A DNA stretch of 64,000 nt from CAWAND01 sp963807065 (GTDB lineage: Bacteria > Chloroflexota > Anaerolineae > Anaerolineales > E44-bin32). The DNA is taken from positions 372,001 to 436,000 of the forward strand of contig CAWDZQ010000003.1 of assembly GCA_963807065.1 (NCBI GenBank), given 5' to 3'. Positions 29,545 to 37,718 of the stretch are shown here, piece after piece. Below the pieces are notes generated by a model that was not told the origin of the DNA, searched no databases, and saw only the letters and a list, made by a program, of their open reading frames with translations. A program made the position numbers and the translations under genes. Positions within the stretch are counted from its first letter, which is position 1, and the number at the start of each line of letters is the position of its first letter.

Positions 29545-29889
29545 GTGACCCTCATCCAACAAGGCCTCCTTATCAGTCTGCTGGGGCTCGCGTTGACCTT
29601 CGTTGCCCTCGGGATTCTCATCCTGACGATTGTCGTACTCAAGCGGCTGTTCAACCCCTCCCCCGCTGCGAAAAGGGAGGGGCAGCCTGGCGCCATGGCG
29701 ATCGGAGAAGACGAGGGCGAACTGGCCGCCGCGATCGCTGCGGCGGTCCTACTGCTCCGAACGAGGCAAAAGCTCTCGTCTAGCCTAGGCAACGTCCTCG
29801 AAGCAGGACCGGGACGCTGGTGGCAGAGGCCTCAGGCGGGGATCTCGCCTTCCATGCGAAAACAGGCCAACGGAAGGGATCACTCATGA
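29545..29889 (+). CDS. OadG-type gamma subunit of the Na+-pumping decarboxylase
   Basis: 114 residues. One N-terminal membrane helix (GLLISLLGLALTFVALGILI) followed by a charged, low-conservation tail, as in OadG/MmdD assembly subunits. Starts at GTG 29545 behind GGAGG. Overlaps the biotin carrier start by 4 nt (ATGA). Confidence 0.8.
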   Translation: MTLIQQGLLISLLGLALTFVALGILILTIVVLKRLFNPSPAAKREGQPGAMAIGEDEGELAAAIAAAVLLLRTRQKLSSSLGNVLEAGPGRWWQRPQAGISPSMRKQANGRDHS

Positions 29890-30344
29890 CTCCTTCGTCG
29901 AGCAACCAGAGTATTGAATTGAACCTAAACCAGAAGACATACCACATCGAAATCGATGACCTGGACCGGTCTCCGCTCGAAGTTCGGGTGAACGGCAAGG
30001 TGTACCAAGTCACCGTAAGGGAAGCGCAGGGCGAGGCCGCACACCCGCCTGTCCTGCAGGCGGCAGCCGCGGTCGCGGCCTCCCCTCTGCCAGCTGCCCC
30101 TACGGCAGCGGCCGCCGCGCCGGCCCACTCAGCTCAAGAGATACGCTCGCCCATGCCAGGCAACATTCTCGACATCGCCGTCGGTCCCGGCGATCAAGTC
30201 ACTATCGGACAACCACTTTGTGCCCTTGAGGCCATGAAGATGAAGAGCGCCATCCGCTCCCCGCGCGAAGGGTTGATCGCCACGGTACACGTCTCGGCCG
30301 GGCAGGTCGTCACGCACGGCGAACTGCTTTTTACATTCGAATGA
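29886..30344 (+). CDS. Biotin carboxyl carrier subunit of the decarboxylase
   Basis: 152 residues. Short N-terminal beta domain, an Ala/Pro-rich flexible linker (about residues 50-82), then the biotinyl domain with EAMKMKS; Lys118 takes biotin. Carries CO2 from the alpha subunit to the membrane beta subunit. Start ATG overlaps the preceding stop. Confidence 0.94.
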   Translation: MTPSSSNQSIELNLNQKTYHIEIDDLDRSPLEVRVNGKVYQVTVREAQGEAAHPPVLQAAAAVAASPLPAAPTAAAAAPAHSAQEIRSPMPGNILDIAVGPGDQVTIGQPLCALEAMKMKSAIRSPREGLIATVHVSAGQVVTHGELLFTFE

Positions 30345-30351
30345 GGCCGGC

Positions 30352-31479
30352 ATGGAACTGAACCAGCTCCTTTCTCTGATCCAGGCGCCGCTCCATCTCA
30401 CCTGGCAGTCTTTGATCATGATGGTTGTGGGGGGTGTCCTGATCTATCTGGCCATCGCCAAGGACTACGAACCGGTGCTCTTGCTGCCGATCGGCTTTGG
30501 CGCCATCCTGACCAATCTCCCGCTCACGGGCATTGCCGAAGCCAACGGGATGCTCGGAATTCTGTACAAGGCCGGGATCCAGACCGAGCTGTTTCCGCTC
30601 CTGATCTTCATCGGCGTGGGCGCCATGACCGATTTCGGGCCCCTGCTTGAGAACCCGCGCATGGCGCTGTTGGGCGCGGCGGGCCAGTTCGGCATTTTTG
30701 GAACCTTGATGTTGGCTCTGGTGCTCGGGTTCAACCTTAACGAGTCGGCTTCGATCGGCATCATCGGCGCCATCGACGGACCCACCGCCATCTACGTCTC
30801 AACCAAGCTCGCCCCTCACTTGCTGGGCCCCATCGCCGTCGCAGCCTACAGCTATATGTCGCTGGTGCCCATCATCCAGCCGCCGGTGATGCGCCTGCTC
30901 ACCACCGATGCCGAACGCAAAGTCCGCATCCCATACTCGGAAAAGTATGTTTCTCGAACTGTGCGGATCCTCTTCCCAATTGTCGTGACCGTGCTCATCT
31001 CCCTGTTGGCCCCGGTCGCCTCTCCGCTCATCGCCGCCCTGATGTTCGGCAACCTGATGCGTAAGTCGGGGGTTGTCGAGCGCCTCAGCAAGTCGGCACA
31101 AAATGAAATCGCCAATGTCACCACCATCTTCCTCGGCCTGGTGATCGGCAGCACCATGACCGGCCAGAGCTTCATTCAAATGGATACCCTGCTTATCCTT
31201 GGCATGGGCCTGCTGGCCTTTTTGCTCGACACCGCCAGCGGCGTGCTCTTCGGAAAGCTCCTGTACGTCCTCAGCAACCATAAGTTCAACCCGCTGATCG
31301 GGGCGGCTGGCATCAGCGCCTTCCCGATGTCCGCCCGAATCGTCCAACGAATGGGCCAGGAATACGACTTCGAGAACTTCCTTCTCATGCACGCCATGGG
31401 CGCCAACACGGCTGGCCAGTTGGGCAGCGTCGTCGCTGGCGGTGTTGTCCTCGCCCTTCTTTCTGGAACCGCCCTCTGA
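30352..31479 (+). CDS. Na+-transporting decarboxylase beta subunit (OadB/MmdB)
   Basis: 375 residues, about nine or more membrane helices. Conserved motifs: LPIGFGAILTNLP, GVGAMTDFGPLLENPR, the Asp-containing GIIGAIDGPTAIYVS and SYMSLVPIIQPPVM. Releases CO2 from carboxybiotin and exports Na+. 7 nt after the biotin carrier gene. Together these four genes convert decarboxylation into a sodium gradient. Confidence 0.95.
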   Translation: MELNQLLSLIQAPLHLTWQSLIMMVVGGVLIYLAIAKDYEPVLLLPIGFGAILTNLPLTGIAEANGMLGILYKAGIQTELFPLLIFIGVGAMTDFGPLLENPRMALLGAAGQFGIFGTLMLALVLGFNLNESASIGIIGAIDGPTAIYVSTKLAPHLLGPIAVAAYSYMSLVPIIQPPVMRLLTTDAERKVRIPYSEKYVSRTVRILFPIVVTVLISLLAPVASPLIAALMFGNLMRKSGVVERLSKSAQNEIANVTTIFLGLVIGSTMTGQSFIQMDTLLILGMGLLAFLLDTASGVLFGKLLYVLSNHKFNPLIGAAGISAFPMSARIVQRMGQEYDFENFLLMHAMGANTAGQLGSVVAGGVVLALLSGTAL

Positions 31480-31500
31480 TCACAAAGTGAGGCTAGTGCG

Positions 31501-33057
31501 TTGACCCTTCAAACCCTCATCAAACCCAGTCAGTACCACGATTCTGTCTCGCTCATGCTGGTGGCCAGAGAACTCGCCAAACTGCCTGGCGTCAAGGATG
31601 CGGCGGCGGTCATGGCGACCGACGCCAACAAGAGCATTCTCGAACAGAGCGGCCTGCTGGGCCCAGAAGCCAAGGCCGCCTCACCGAACGACCTGGTGAT
31701 CGCCGTTCTTGCCGACAACGGCTCCGGCGACGCCGCCCTGGCCGAAGCCGAATATCTGCTTCAGAAGAAAGTTGCTGTGGAAGAGAGCGGCGGCTTTCGC
31801 CCCAAGACCATCCGCAGCGCCGTCAAATCGAAGCCCGATGCCAACGTATGCGTGGTCTCGGTCGCCGGCCGCTACGCTGCCGGAGAAGCCTGGGAAGCTC
31901 TGCGTCGCGGGCTGCACGTGCTCCTCTTCAGCGACAATGTCGACCTCAAGGACGAGATCGCCCTCAAGCGCTACGCCCGCGACCACGGCCTGCTCTTGAT
32001 GGGGCCAGGAGCCGGCACGACCATCCTCAACGGAGTGGCCCTGGGGTTCGCCAACGTGGTTCCACTGGGACCGGTGGGCATCGTGTCCGCCGCCGGTACG
32101 GGACTGCAGGAAGTCAGCACTCTCCTCGCCAAACGCGGCGTGGGAATCACCCAGGGTCTGGGGGTCGGTGGGCGTGACCTCAGCCAGGACGTCGGCGGGA
32201 TCATGATGCTGGAAGCCCTCAAATCTCTCCAAGCCGACGAGCAAACCCAGGTGATCGTCCTGGTCAGCAAACCGCCGGCCGACGACGTGGCCCGGGCTGT
32301 ATTGAAGCAAGTGGCGGCATCGGAGAAGCCGACCGTCGTTTGTTTGCTCGGTGGCCACCTCGATCAGGGGATCCCGTCCAACGCCACCGTCGTTCCCACG
32401 CTGCAGGAGGCCGCCTTGCTGGCGGCCCGGCTGGCCGGCGGAGACGTGCCTGATCTGGTCGGCCTTCTGGCCGAAGAAAGAGAGGCGTCCAAGCGAAGGG
32501 CGGCGGACCTGGTCGTCAAGCTGGCGCCAGGGCAGCGGTACCTGCGCGGGCTCTTCTCGGGCGGGACGCTGTGCTACGAATCGCAAGTGATATGGCGCAC
32601 AAACGGAGACTTATCTGTCTGGTCCAACGCCCCCCTCGAGAAATCACATCAGATGCCAGATTCAACCCGCAGCCAGGAGCATTGCGTTGTCGACCTTGGC
32701 GAGGAGGAGTTCACCGTCGGCCGTCCCCACCCCATGATTGACAACGACCTTCGGATTCGCCGCATCCACCAAGAAGCCGCCGATCCCGAAGTCGCGGTCA
32801 TTATGTTGGATGTGGTGATCGGCTACGGAGCGCACGACGATCCAGCGGGCGAGCTCGGCCCAGTCATCAAACAGGCGCGGGCCGAAGCGGCGGACCAAGG
32901 GCGAGAACTGATTTTCGTGGCTTCGGTCACGGGGACCGAGGCCGACCCTCAGGTGTTGAGCCGTCAGGCAAGCGTGTTGAACGAAGCGGGCGTGGAATTG
33001 TGCGAAAGCAACGCCGAAGCCGCCCTTCTCGTCGGGGCCATCGTGGCTGGTAGGTGA
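31501..33057 (+). CDS. fdrA: FdrA-family protein (AllF-like subunit of a carbamoyltransferase)
   Basis: 518 residues, succinyl-CoA-synthetase-like fold: CoA/nucleotide-binding VVSVAGRYAAGEAWEALRRG, GPGAGTTILNGVALGF, GIVSAAGTGLQEV and a C-terminal ligase domain. E. coli FdrA (AllF) with AllG and AllH forms the oxamate carbamoyltransferase that makes carbamoyl phosphate from oxalurate. Start at TTG 31501, 21 nt after the beta subunit. Followed by the AllG-like DUF1116 gene, supporting the assignment. Confidence 0.87.
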   Translation: MTLQTLIKPSQYHDSVSLMLVARELAKLPGVKDAAAVMATDANKSILEQSGLLGPEAKAASPNDLVIAVLADNGSGDAALAEAEYLLQKKVAVEESGGFRPKTIRSAVKSKPDANVCVVSVAGRYAAGEAWEALRRGLHVLLFSDNVDLKDEIALKRYARDHGLLLMGPGAGTTILNGVALGFANVVPLGPVGIVSAAGTGLQEVSTLLAKRGVGITQGLGVGGRDLSQDVGGIMMLEALKSLQADEQTQVIVLVSKPPADDVARAVLKQVAASEKPTVVCLLGGHLDQGIPSNATVVPTLQEAALLAARLAGGDVPDLVGLLAEEREASKRRAADLVVKLAPGQRYLRGLFSGGTLCYESQVIWRTNGDLSVWSNAPLEKSHQMPDSTRSQEHCVVDLGEEEFTVGRPHPMIDNDLRIRRIHQEAADPEVAVIMLDVVIGYGAHDDPAGELGPVIKQARAEAADQGRELIFVASVTGTEADPQVLSRQASVLNEAGVELCESNAEAALLVGAIVAGR

Positions 33058-33113
33058 GCCGAAAGCCGCCTCGAGCACGCAAAGAGGGCCTGGGACACAA
33101 AGCGTAAGGACAG

Positions 33114-34520
33114 ATGATGAGCCAATCCAAGATCAATGATGTTTTCGGCAAACCGTTGAATGTCGTCAACGTCGGCCTGGCCAGCATGGCCGAGTCGGTT
33201 GAAGCCCAAGGCGTTCCAACCGTTGACGTCGACTGGCAGCCCCCCTACGACGGCGTTGCCCACTTGCACACCACCAACTCGGGCGTGGACATCGAGGCGG
33301 CCAACACCGAGGTCACACAGCGAATACGATCTGGTCGCCCGGTCTTGGTCGGGATGGGGATCGCCGGCGAAGTGATCCCCGGTATGCACGATCGGATGAT
33401 CCTGCATGCCGGCCCACCAATCAACTGGGACCGGATGTGCGGGCCGACGCGGGGCGCCGTCATGGGGGCGCTGATCTATGAAGGCCTCGCCAAGGACGAA
33501 GGGGAAGCAGAAAAGCTGGCTGCGTCAGGCGACATCGAATACTCACCCTGTCACCATCATCACACCGTCGGTCCTATGGCGGGCATCGTCTCACCACGCA
33601 TGCCAGTCTTCTTGATCGAGAATCAGGCCTTCAACAACACAGCCTATGCCACGCTGAATGAAGGCTTGGGGAAGGTGCTTCGCTACGGCGGAATGGGCGA
33701 AGAGGTCTACGAGCGCCTGCGGTGGATGGAGGCCGTGCTTTATCCCTACCTGGATCGAGCCCTGGCCAGCCTGCCCGATGGAATCGACCTTAAAGCGATC
33801 ATCGCCCAGGCTCTTCACATGGGGGACGAGTGCCACAATCGCAACCGGGCAGCAACCTCCCTGTTTCTGCGGGCAATCGGCCCTGCCCTGGCACGGACGC
33901 ACACCGACAAGGAAGATTTGGCCCAGGTCATAGAATTCATCGACCGCAATGACCACTTTTTCCTCAACCTGAGCATGCCGGCTGCAAAAGCGATGCTTGA
34001 ACCCGCCGAAGGCATCGTCGGGAGCAGCGTGGTGACGGTGATGGCTCGCAATGGCACGGATTTCGGCATCCGCATGGGTTCGATGCCGGACCAATGGTTC
34101 ACGGCCCCCGCCGGTCAAGTGGAAGGGCTCTACTTCCCGGGATTTGAGGCGAAGGACGCCAATCCGGATATCGGTGACAGCACGATTACCGAGACGGCCG
34201 GCTTCGGGGGGTTCGCCATGGCAGCCGCTCCTGCGATCACACAGTTTGTGGGCGGCACACCACAAATGGCCTACGAAACCACGCTGGAGATGTACGAGAT
34301 AACATTTGACGAGCACGACGGCTTCACAATTCCGTACCTGAACTTCCGTGGCACGCCATTGGGGATCGACGTGCGCAAGGTGATGGAGACCGGGATTCTG
34401 CCCAAGATCAACACCGGGATTGCACACAAGGATCCAGGTGTCGGCATGGTTGGCGCTGGAATCTTGCGTGCACCGATGGAGCCTTTCAAGGAAGCCTTCC
34501 AGGCCCTGGAGGGTCTGTAG
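33114..34520 (+). CDS. DUF1116 (YlbE/AllG-like) protein, partner of FdrA
   Basis: 468 residues, full length for the family. Conserved stretches include WQPPYDGVAHLHTTN, GPPINWDRMCGPTRGAVMGA, SPCHHHHTVGPMAGIVSP and HMGDECHNRNRAAT. E. coli YlbE (AllG) is a subunit of oxamate carbamoyltransferase. No DUF2877 (AllH) gene is present. ATG 33114 has AAGGA upstream. Confidence 0.88.
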   Translation: MMSQSKINDVFGKPLNVVNVGLASMAESVEAQGVPTVDVDWQPPYDGVAHLHTTNSGVDIEAANTEVTQRIRSGRPVLVGMGIAGEVIPGMHDRMILHAGPPINWDRMCGPTRGAVMGALIYEGLAKDEGEAEKLAASGDIEYSPCHHHHTVGPMAGIVSPRMPVFLIENQAFNNTAYATLNEGLGKVLRYGGMGEEVYERLRWMEAVLYPYLDRALASLPDGIDLKAIIAQALHMGDECHNRNRAATSLFLRAIGPALARTHTDKEDLAQVIEFIDRNDHFFLNLSMPAAKAMLEPAEGIVGSSVVTVMARNGTDFGIRMGSMPDQWFTAPAGQVEGLYFPGFEAKDANPDIGDSTITETAGFGGFAMAAAPAITQFVGGTPQMAYETTLEMYEITFDEHDGFTIPYLNFRGTPLGIDVRKVMETGILPKINTGIAHKDPGVGMVGAGILRAPMEPFKEAFQALEGL

Positions 34521-34577
34521 AGCCTACCCTCCTGAGTGAGCTCAGGCAGAGGGAATTCACATCGACCGAGGAGAGCC

Positions 34578-35459
34578 ATGAAAATCATCGACCTTACCAT
34601 CCCGCTTGGCATTGGCACGCCACCCTGGCCGACCTACGAACCGCTGCAGGTCAAGTACTTCAAGCGCCTGGCCCCGAATGGGGCAAACGGCCAACTACTG
34701 ACCCACTCGAACCATCTCGGAACCCATCTCGACGGGGAGATCCACTTTTACACGCCCGGCAAAGATATGGCCGCCCTAAAGATGGACTTCCTGGTGCACG
34801 AAGGCGCCATCGTCGACCTGAGCGACGTCTGCGGCGATTACGACGTCTACACCAGCAAGATGGTAGAGGATCGTGTCGAAGTCAAAGAGGGCGATATTCT
34901 GATCATCCACACCGGTTATCACCACTTCGGCTGGGACCAGCCGACGGCGGATGAAATTCGCTACATGGTCAAACATCCGGGACCAGATCGCGAGTTCGCC
35001 GAGTGGGCCAAAGCCAAGAAACTGCGCTGGATCGCCGTGGATTGCGGCAGCGCTGACCATCCCATGAACACCATCATCCGCACCTGGATGCCACGCCAGG
35101 CGAAGGAAGCCGAGAGGGTATTCGAGAAAAAACAGGGCCAGAGCCTTGAGCAGTTCTTTGATGACAGCAAGTACCAACTGATGCACATCGAGATGTTCCC
35201 ACACGGCATTATCCATGCCGAATGCATCGGGGGTGACATTGACCTGCTCCTCAATCAGCGCGCCACCATCGGCTTCTTCCCATGGCGCTTCGTCGACGGC
35301 GAAGCCAGCATCGGGCGCTGCGTGGCGTTCGTTGAGGATGACAGGTACGAGGAGTTGATGAAGCAGAAGGAGGCCATGTCCAAAAGCCGCTTCGGAGACG
35401 CTATCGAGCCGGCTCATGTCGAGTCGCTCAACAAGCTCTCTCAAGCCAACATGAGCTGA
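34578..35459 (+). CDS. Cyclase-family metal-dependent hydrolase (PF04199)
   Basis: 293 residues from ATG 34578 (GAGGAG upstream). Motif SNHLGTHLDGEIHF carries the metal ligands of the cyclase/kynurenine formamidase/isatin hydrolase family, and WIAVDCGSADHP is the second conserved region. Members open or hydrolyse cyclic or aryl amides. In this cluster it is the best candidate for ring opening after the Mo hydroxylase step (inference). Confidence 0.87.
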   Translation: MKIIDLTIPLGIGTPPWPTYEPLQVKYFKRLAPNGANGQLLTHSNHLGTHLDGEIHFYTPGKDMAALKMDFLVHEGAIVDLSDVCGDYDVYTSKMVEDRVEVKEGDILIIHTGYHHFGWDQPTADEIRYMVKHPGPDREFAEWAKAKKLRWIAVDCGSADHPMNTIIRTWMPRQAKEAERVFEKKQGQSLEQFFDDSKYQLMHIEMFPHGIIHAECIGGDIDLLLNQRATIGFFPWRFVDGEASIGRCVAFVEDDRYEELMKQKEAMSKSRFGDAIEPAHVESLNKLSQANMS

Positions 35460-35503
35460 GCAACCATCAGCGCCATCTCTTAACCCACAAGGAGTTGCAT
35501 GTC

Positions 35504-36229
35504 ATGAGACTGGAAACCCCGGAAAAGGTTTCACACGAACAGCTGACCATCGACGTTCAGGAGATCGAGCCCCTGCTTCGGGGCCCAAGCATGCACATCA
35601 AGCCCTGGCCGGGCGCCATGATCACGTTGAAGGACGGCCGGACGCTCTTCATTCGTGAAGCGCGCCTCGAAGAGGCGCCAAAGATGATGGGGTACATCAA
35701 ACAGGTCATGGAAGCCGACCATGACTTTTACGACATCGTAGGCGCACGTGTTTACGCAGAAATCCTGGGCTGGTACCGCAAACGCATGAAGGATCCCTAC
35801 ACCCTGGTCGGGCTGATTGACGGCGTCTGGGCAGGCTTCGCCAACGGCCGGCTGATGGATGAGGATGTCAACATCAGCCTGCACACGATGGCTCTGATGC
35901 GCGGTGGCCGAATAGGTGCCATCATGTACTATGCCAAGGCCTACTACGCATTCGAAATCCTCGGCAACCACGAGTGGTGGGCGACGTACGAGAGCTACAA
36001 TGGATGGCTGCGTTGGGGCGTGGGTATGGCCCAGAACACTTATCCTTGGCCCGAGTACCAGCACGAGTTGGGCGGCGCCCGTGTTTACTATGTGGACAAG
36101 AAATACTGGGACAGCACAGTCAAGGACTACGTCCGCCAGATGATCGGCGCTGATCTTGTCTTCGACGTGCCTAAGGAAATCCGTGAGATCAACCAAGAGC
36201 TCCTTGTACCGGAGGAAGTGCTCGTCTAA
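35504..36229 (+). CDS. GNAT-like protein of unknown function at the end of the catabolic cluster
   Basis: 241 residues, rich in Trp and Tyr. The pattern FIREARLEEAPKMMGYIKQVM followed by TLVGLIDGVWAGFANGR resembles a GNAT acyltransferase, but the acetyl-CoA pyrophosphate loop is not obvious. ATG 35504 has AAGGAG 9 nt upstream; a TTG at 35495 is less likely. It takes the place where AllFGH operons would carry a third subunit; I see no similarity to that subunit. Confidence 0.7.
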   Translation: MRLETPEKVSHEQLTIDVQEIEPLLRGPSMHIKPWPGAMITLKDGRTLFIREARLEEAPKMMGYIKQVMEADHDFYDIVGARVYAEILGWYRKRMKDPYTLVGLIDGVWAGFANGRLMDEDVNISLHTMALMRGGRIGAIMYYAKAYYAFEILGNHEWWATYESYNGWLRWGVGMAQNTYPWPEYQHELGGARVYYVDKKYWDSTVKDYVRQMIGADLVFDVPKEIREINQELLVPEEVLV

Positions 36230-36266
36230 CCATCGACGAGAGACTGCCCCAGTACACTCATGGGCC

Positions 36267-36295
36267 CCCGGGCGCCTTCCTGGAAGGCGCCCGGG
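36267..36295 (+). terminator. Hairpin closing the catabolic cluster
   Basis: CCCGGGCGCCTTC (36267-36279) pairs perfectly with GAAGGCGCCCGGG (36283-36295), loop CTG. No U-tract. Same design (13-bp perfect stem without U run) as the hairpin after the permease. Confidence 0.6.
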
Positions 36296-36514
36296 ATGGA
36301 TTCTGCGGGGAGCCCCTCCGTCATGCCCCGCCCGTGTGCTGTCACTTACGCCCATTTTCACAAACTGATGCAAACGTTGATCTCCAGTCACGGAGAGAAC
36401 CGAAGGGCATCGGGGATGAGAGTCGGGGGCACAAGTTCGAACTTCGCCAGACGCGACGAGCCGGCCCTAGGGGCCGGCTCGTGCAGGCATTCAGCAGTTG
36501 GTCTTGCATGTGGT

Positions 36515-37024
36515 TCAGTGAGCGACGGTCGTTTCGACTTCGTCCCAGCGTACGGCAGCGACTTCGGGTGGCATGCCAAAAGCATCGGCAAAATCGTCGC
36601 GGGTTCCACCGCGCTTCCGGTAGGCCTCGACCATGATAGCCGGTGCCACAAGGGCACGTGCGAAACACTCGGCCGAATCGCGGAGTTCCGAAAGCAGAAG
36701 ATCTGCCAGGCCCAGGGCACGGCCCTGTTTGCTGGTGATGAGGGCACTCAACGTCTCCCGAGCCAAGGCGAATCGCCGCTTCTCGGAGTTCAGATTGACG
36801 TGGACGAAGACGTTGCCGCGCTGGGTCAGGGGCCGGGCGAAGGTGGCGTCCCACAGGCTGGAGTACATCTCGACCACCCCGAAGTCATTCTGATAGAGCT
36901 CCGGCGGATGCTTGAGCATCTCCTCCACCGGGACCGGGGGTTCCGAGGTGCCTGTGTAGTCAGCCAGGCCTTGCGCCAGGTTCCTGACGAACCAGCGGCG
37001 CTCCTCACGCGTAGTGGAAATCAT
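36515..37024 (-). CDS. Degenerate ImmA/IrrE-like protein
   Basis: 169 residues. The order FALARE..., then ECFARALVAPAIMVEAY and FGMPPEVAAVRW follows the ImmA/IrrE metallopeptidase pattern (RFxxAHELGH, AxxFAxxLLMP, FxVSxxAxxxR). The zinc site HExxH is replaced by RETLSA, so peptidase activity is not expected. It overlaps the upstream small gene by 4 nt (coupled). It may bind a partner rather than cleave it. About 285 nt separate it from the convergent catabolic cluster. Confidence 0.6.
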   Translation of the reverse strand: MISTTREERRWFVRNLAQGLADYTGTSEPPVPVEEMLKHPPELYQNDFGVVEMYSSLWDATFARPLTQRGNVFVHVNLNSEKRRFALARETLSALITSKQGRALGLADLLLSELRDSAECFARALVAPAIMVEAYRKRGGTRDDFADAFGMPPEVAAVRWDEVETTVAH

Positions 37025-37317
37025 GCAACCTGCTCGTCGCCAGCCGCTTCATCACGGTCATCCACCAGCCCTTCCAGCGGCGAAGGCAGCTGGATGCGGG
37101 GCTGAGTGATTTCCTCAACCGCCTTGACCGTGCGGTAAGCCAAAATGGAAAACTCGGCGAAACTGGTCGCGTGAAGATCTGTCAGGCGAGTTTTCAGCTC
37201 GTCGCTGAAATCAAACTGCTCCAGGAGTGAGGTCACCGTGCCGCTGGAGAAGGCCAAGGCCACCGACGGATCCACGATCGAACGTGCCACCAACTGATTG
37301 AGCGCCTGCATAGACAT
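37021..37317 (-). CDS. Small protein resembling NHLP-clan (Os1348/Franean1-type) RiPP precursors
   Basis: 98 residues. Pattern ALNQLVARSIVDPSVALAFSS then LLEQFDFSDELKTRLTDLHA and SFAEFSILAYRTV matches the leader-like helical fold of Os1348/Franean1_4349 proteins (position-specific recall, not a search). The tail (QPRIQLPSPLEGLVDDRDEA) has no Cys, Ser-rich or Gly-rich core, so it may be a carrier or regulator rather than a precursor. Excellent AGGAGG 8 nt before ATG. No modifying enzyme is visible nearby. Confidence 0.6.
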   Translation of the reverse strand: MSMQALNQLVARSIVDPSVALAFSSGTVTSLLEQFDFSDELKTRLTDLHATSFAEFSILAYRTVKAVEEITQPRIQLPSPLEGLVDDRDEAAGDEQVA

Positions 37318-37362
37318 CGTGATTCCTCCTAAACACTGAGAGACAGGTCATGTTTGCTTGTT

Positions 37363-37406
37363 AAAATAAAAAGGCAACTCGAAGGCTCTTGCCTTCGTGC
37401 GCTGCC
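37363..37406 (-). terminator. Intrinsic terminator between the 14-residue ORF and the small NHLP-like gene
   Basis: On the minus strand: outer GGCA/TGCC pairs, an internal loop, CGAAGGC-AAGA-GCCTTCG (7-bp perfect), then TTTTTATTTT. It is the clearest classical terminator in this part of the window. It ends a short RNA carrying the ORF at 37472-37516 and lies 45 nt before the next gene start. Confidence 0.8.
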
Positions 37407-37471
37407 TTTCACCGGCTAGATGATGAAAAGTCGATTTGCGGTGTTGGAAATTCGGTGCTACGGTCTAAGAG

Positions 37472-37516
37472 CTAGTGACCGCCACCATCTCCGCAACATG
37501 CGCTTCGGATACTCAT
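37472..37516 (-). CDS. 14-residue ORF MSIRSACCGDGGGH, candidate signalling or RiPP peptide
   Basis: ATG-AGT-ATC...CAC-TAG on the minus strand. GGAGG (37524-37528) lies 7 nt before the ATG. A terminator follows 66 nt after the stop. The peptide has a Cys-Cys pair and a Gly-rich end. Such an arrangement points to a dedicated short mRNA. Nothing similar is known to me. An attenuator leader peptide for the following gene is an alternative, since the terminator sits between them. The rest of the 401-nt gap 37318-37718 holds nothing else I can support. Confidence 0.5.
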   Translation of the reverse strand: MSIRSACCGDGGGH

Positions 37517-37718
37517 TTGGCTACCTCCGATTGAATAAATTTCCGATCCACTCTGGACTTACTTTACTTCATGTGTCTCAACGTTGGCTCTACGCCTGAG
37601 CACAGGAATGCAACAAGGATCAAGCCAATCAAATAGGAAGAATGCTTTCTTTACGAATGCACTTCCGGCCGAGCAAAGCTGTGACACACATCCGCTCCGG
37701 CAAGCGGACGCGCAAATG

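Noticed and set aside
36343..36360. Fifth Rex/CRP-like site (TTACGC-N6-TCACAA)
   Set aside because: Only three of six bases match in the left arm.
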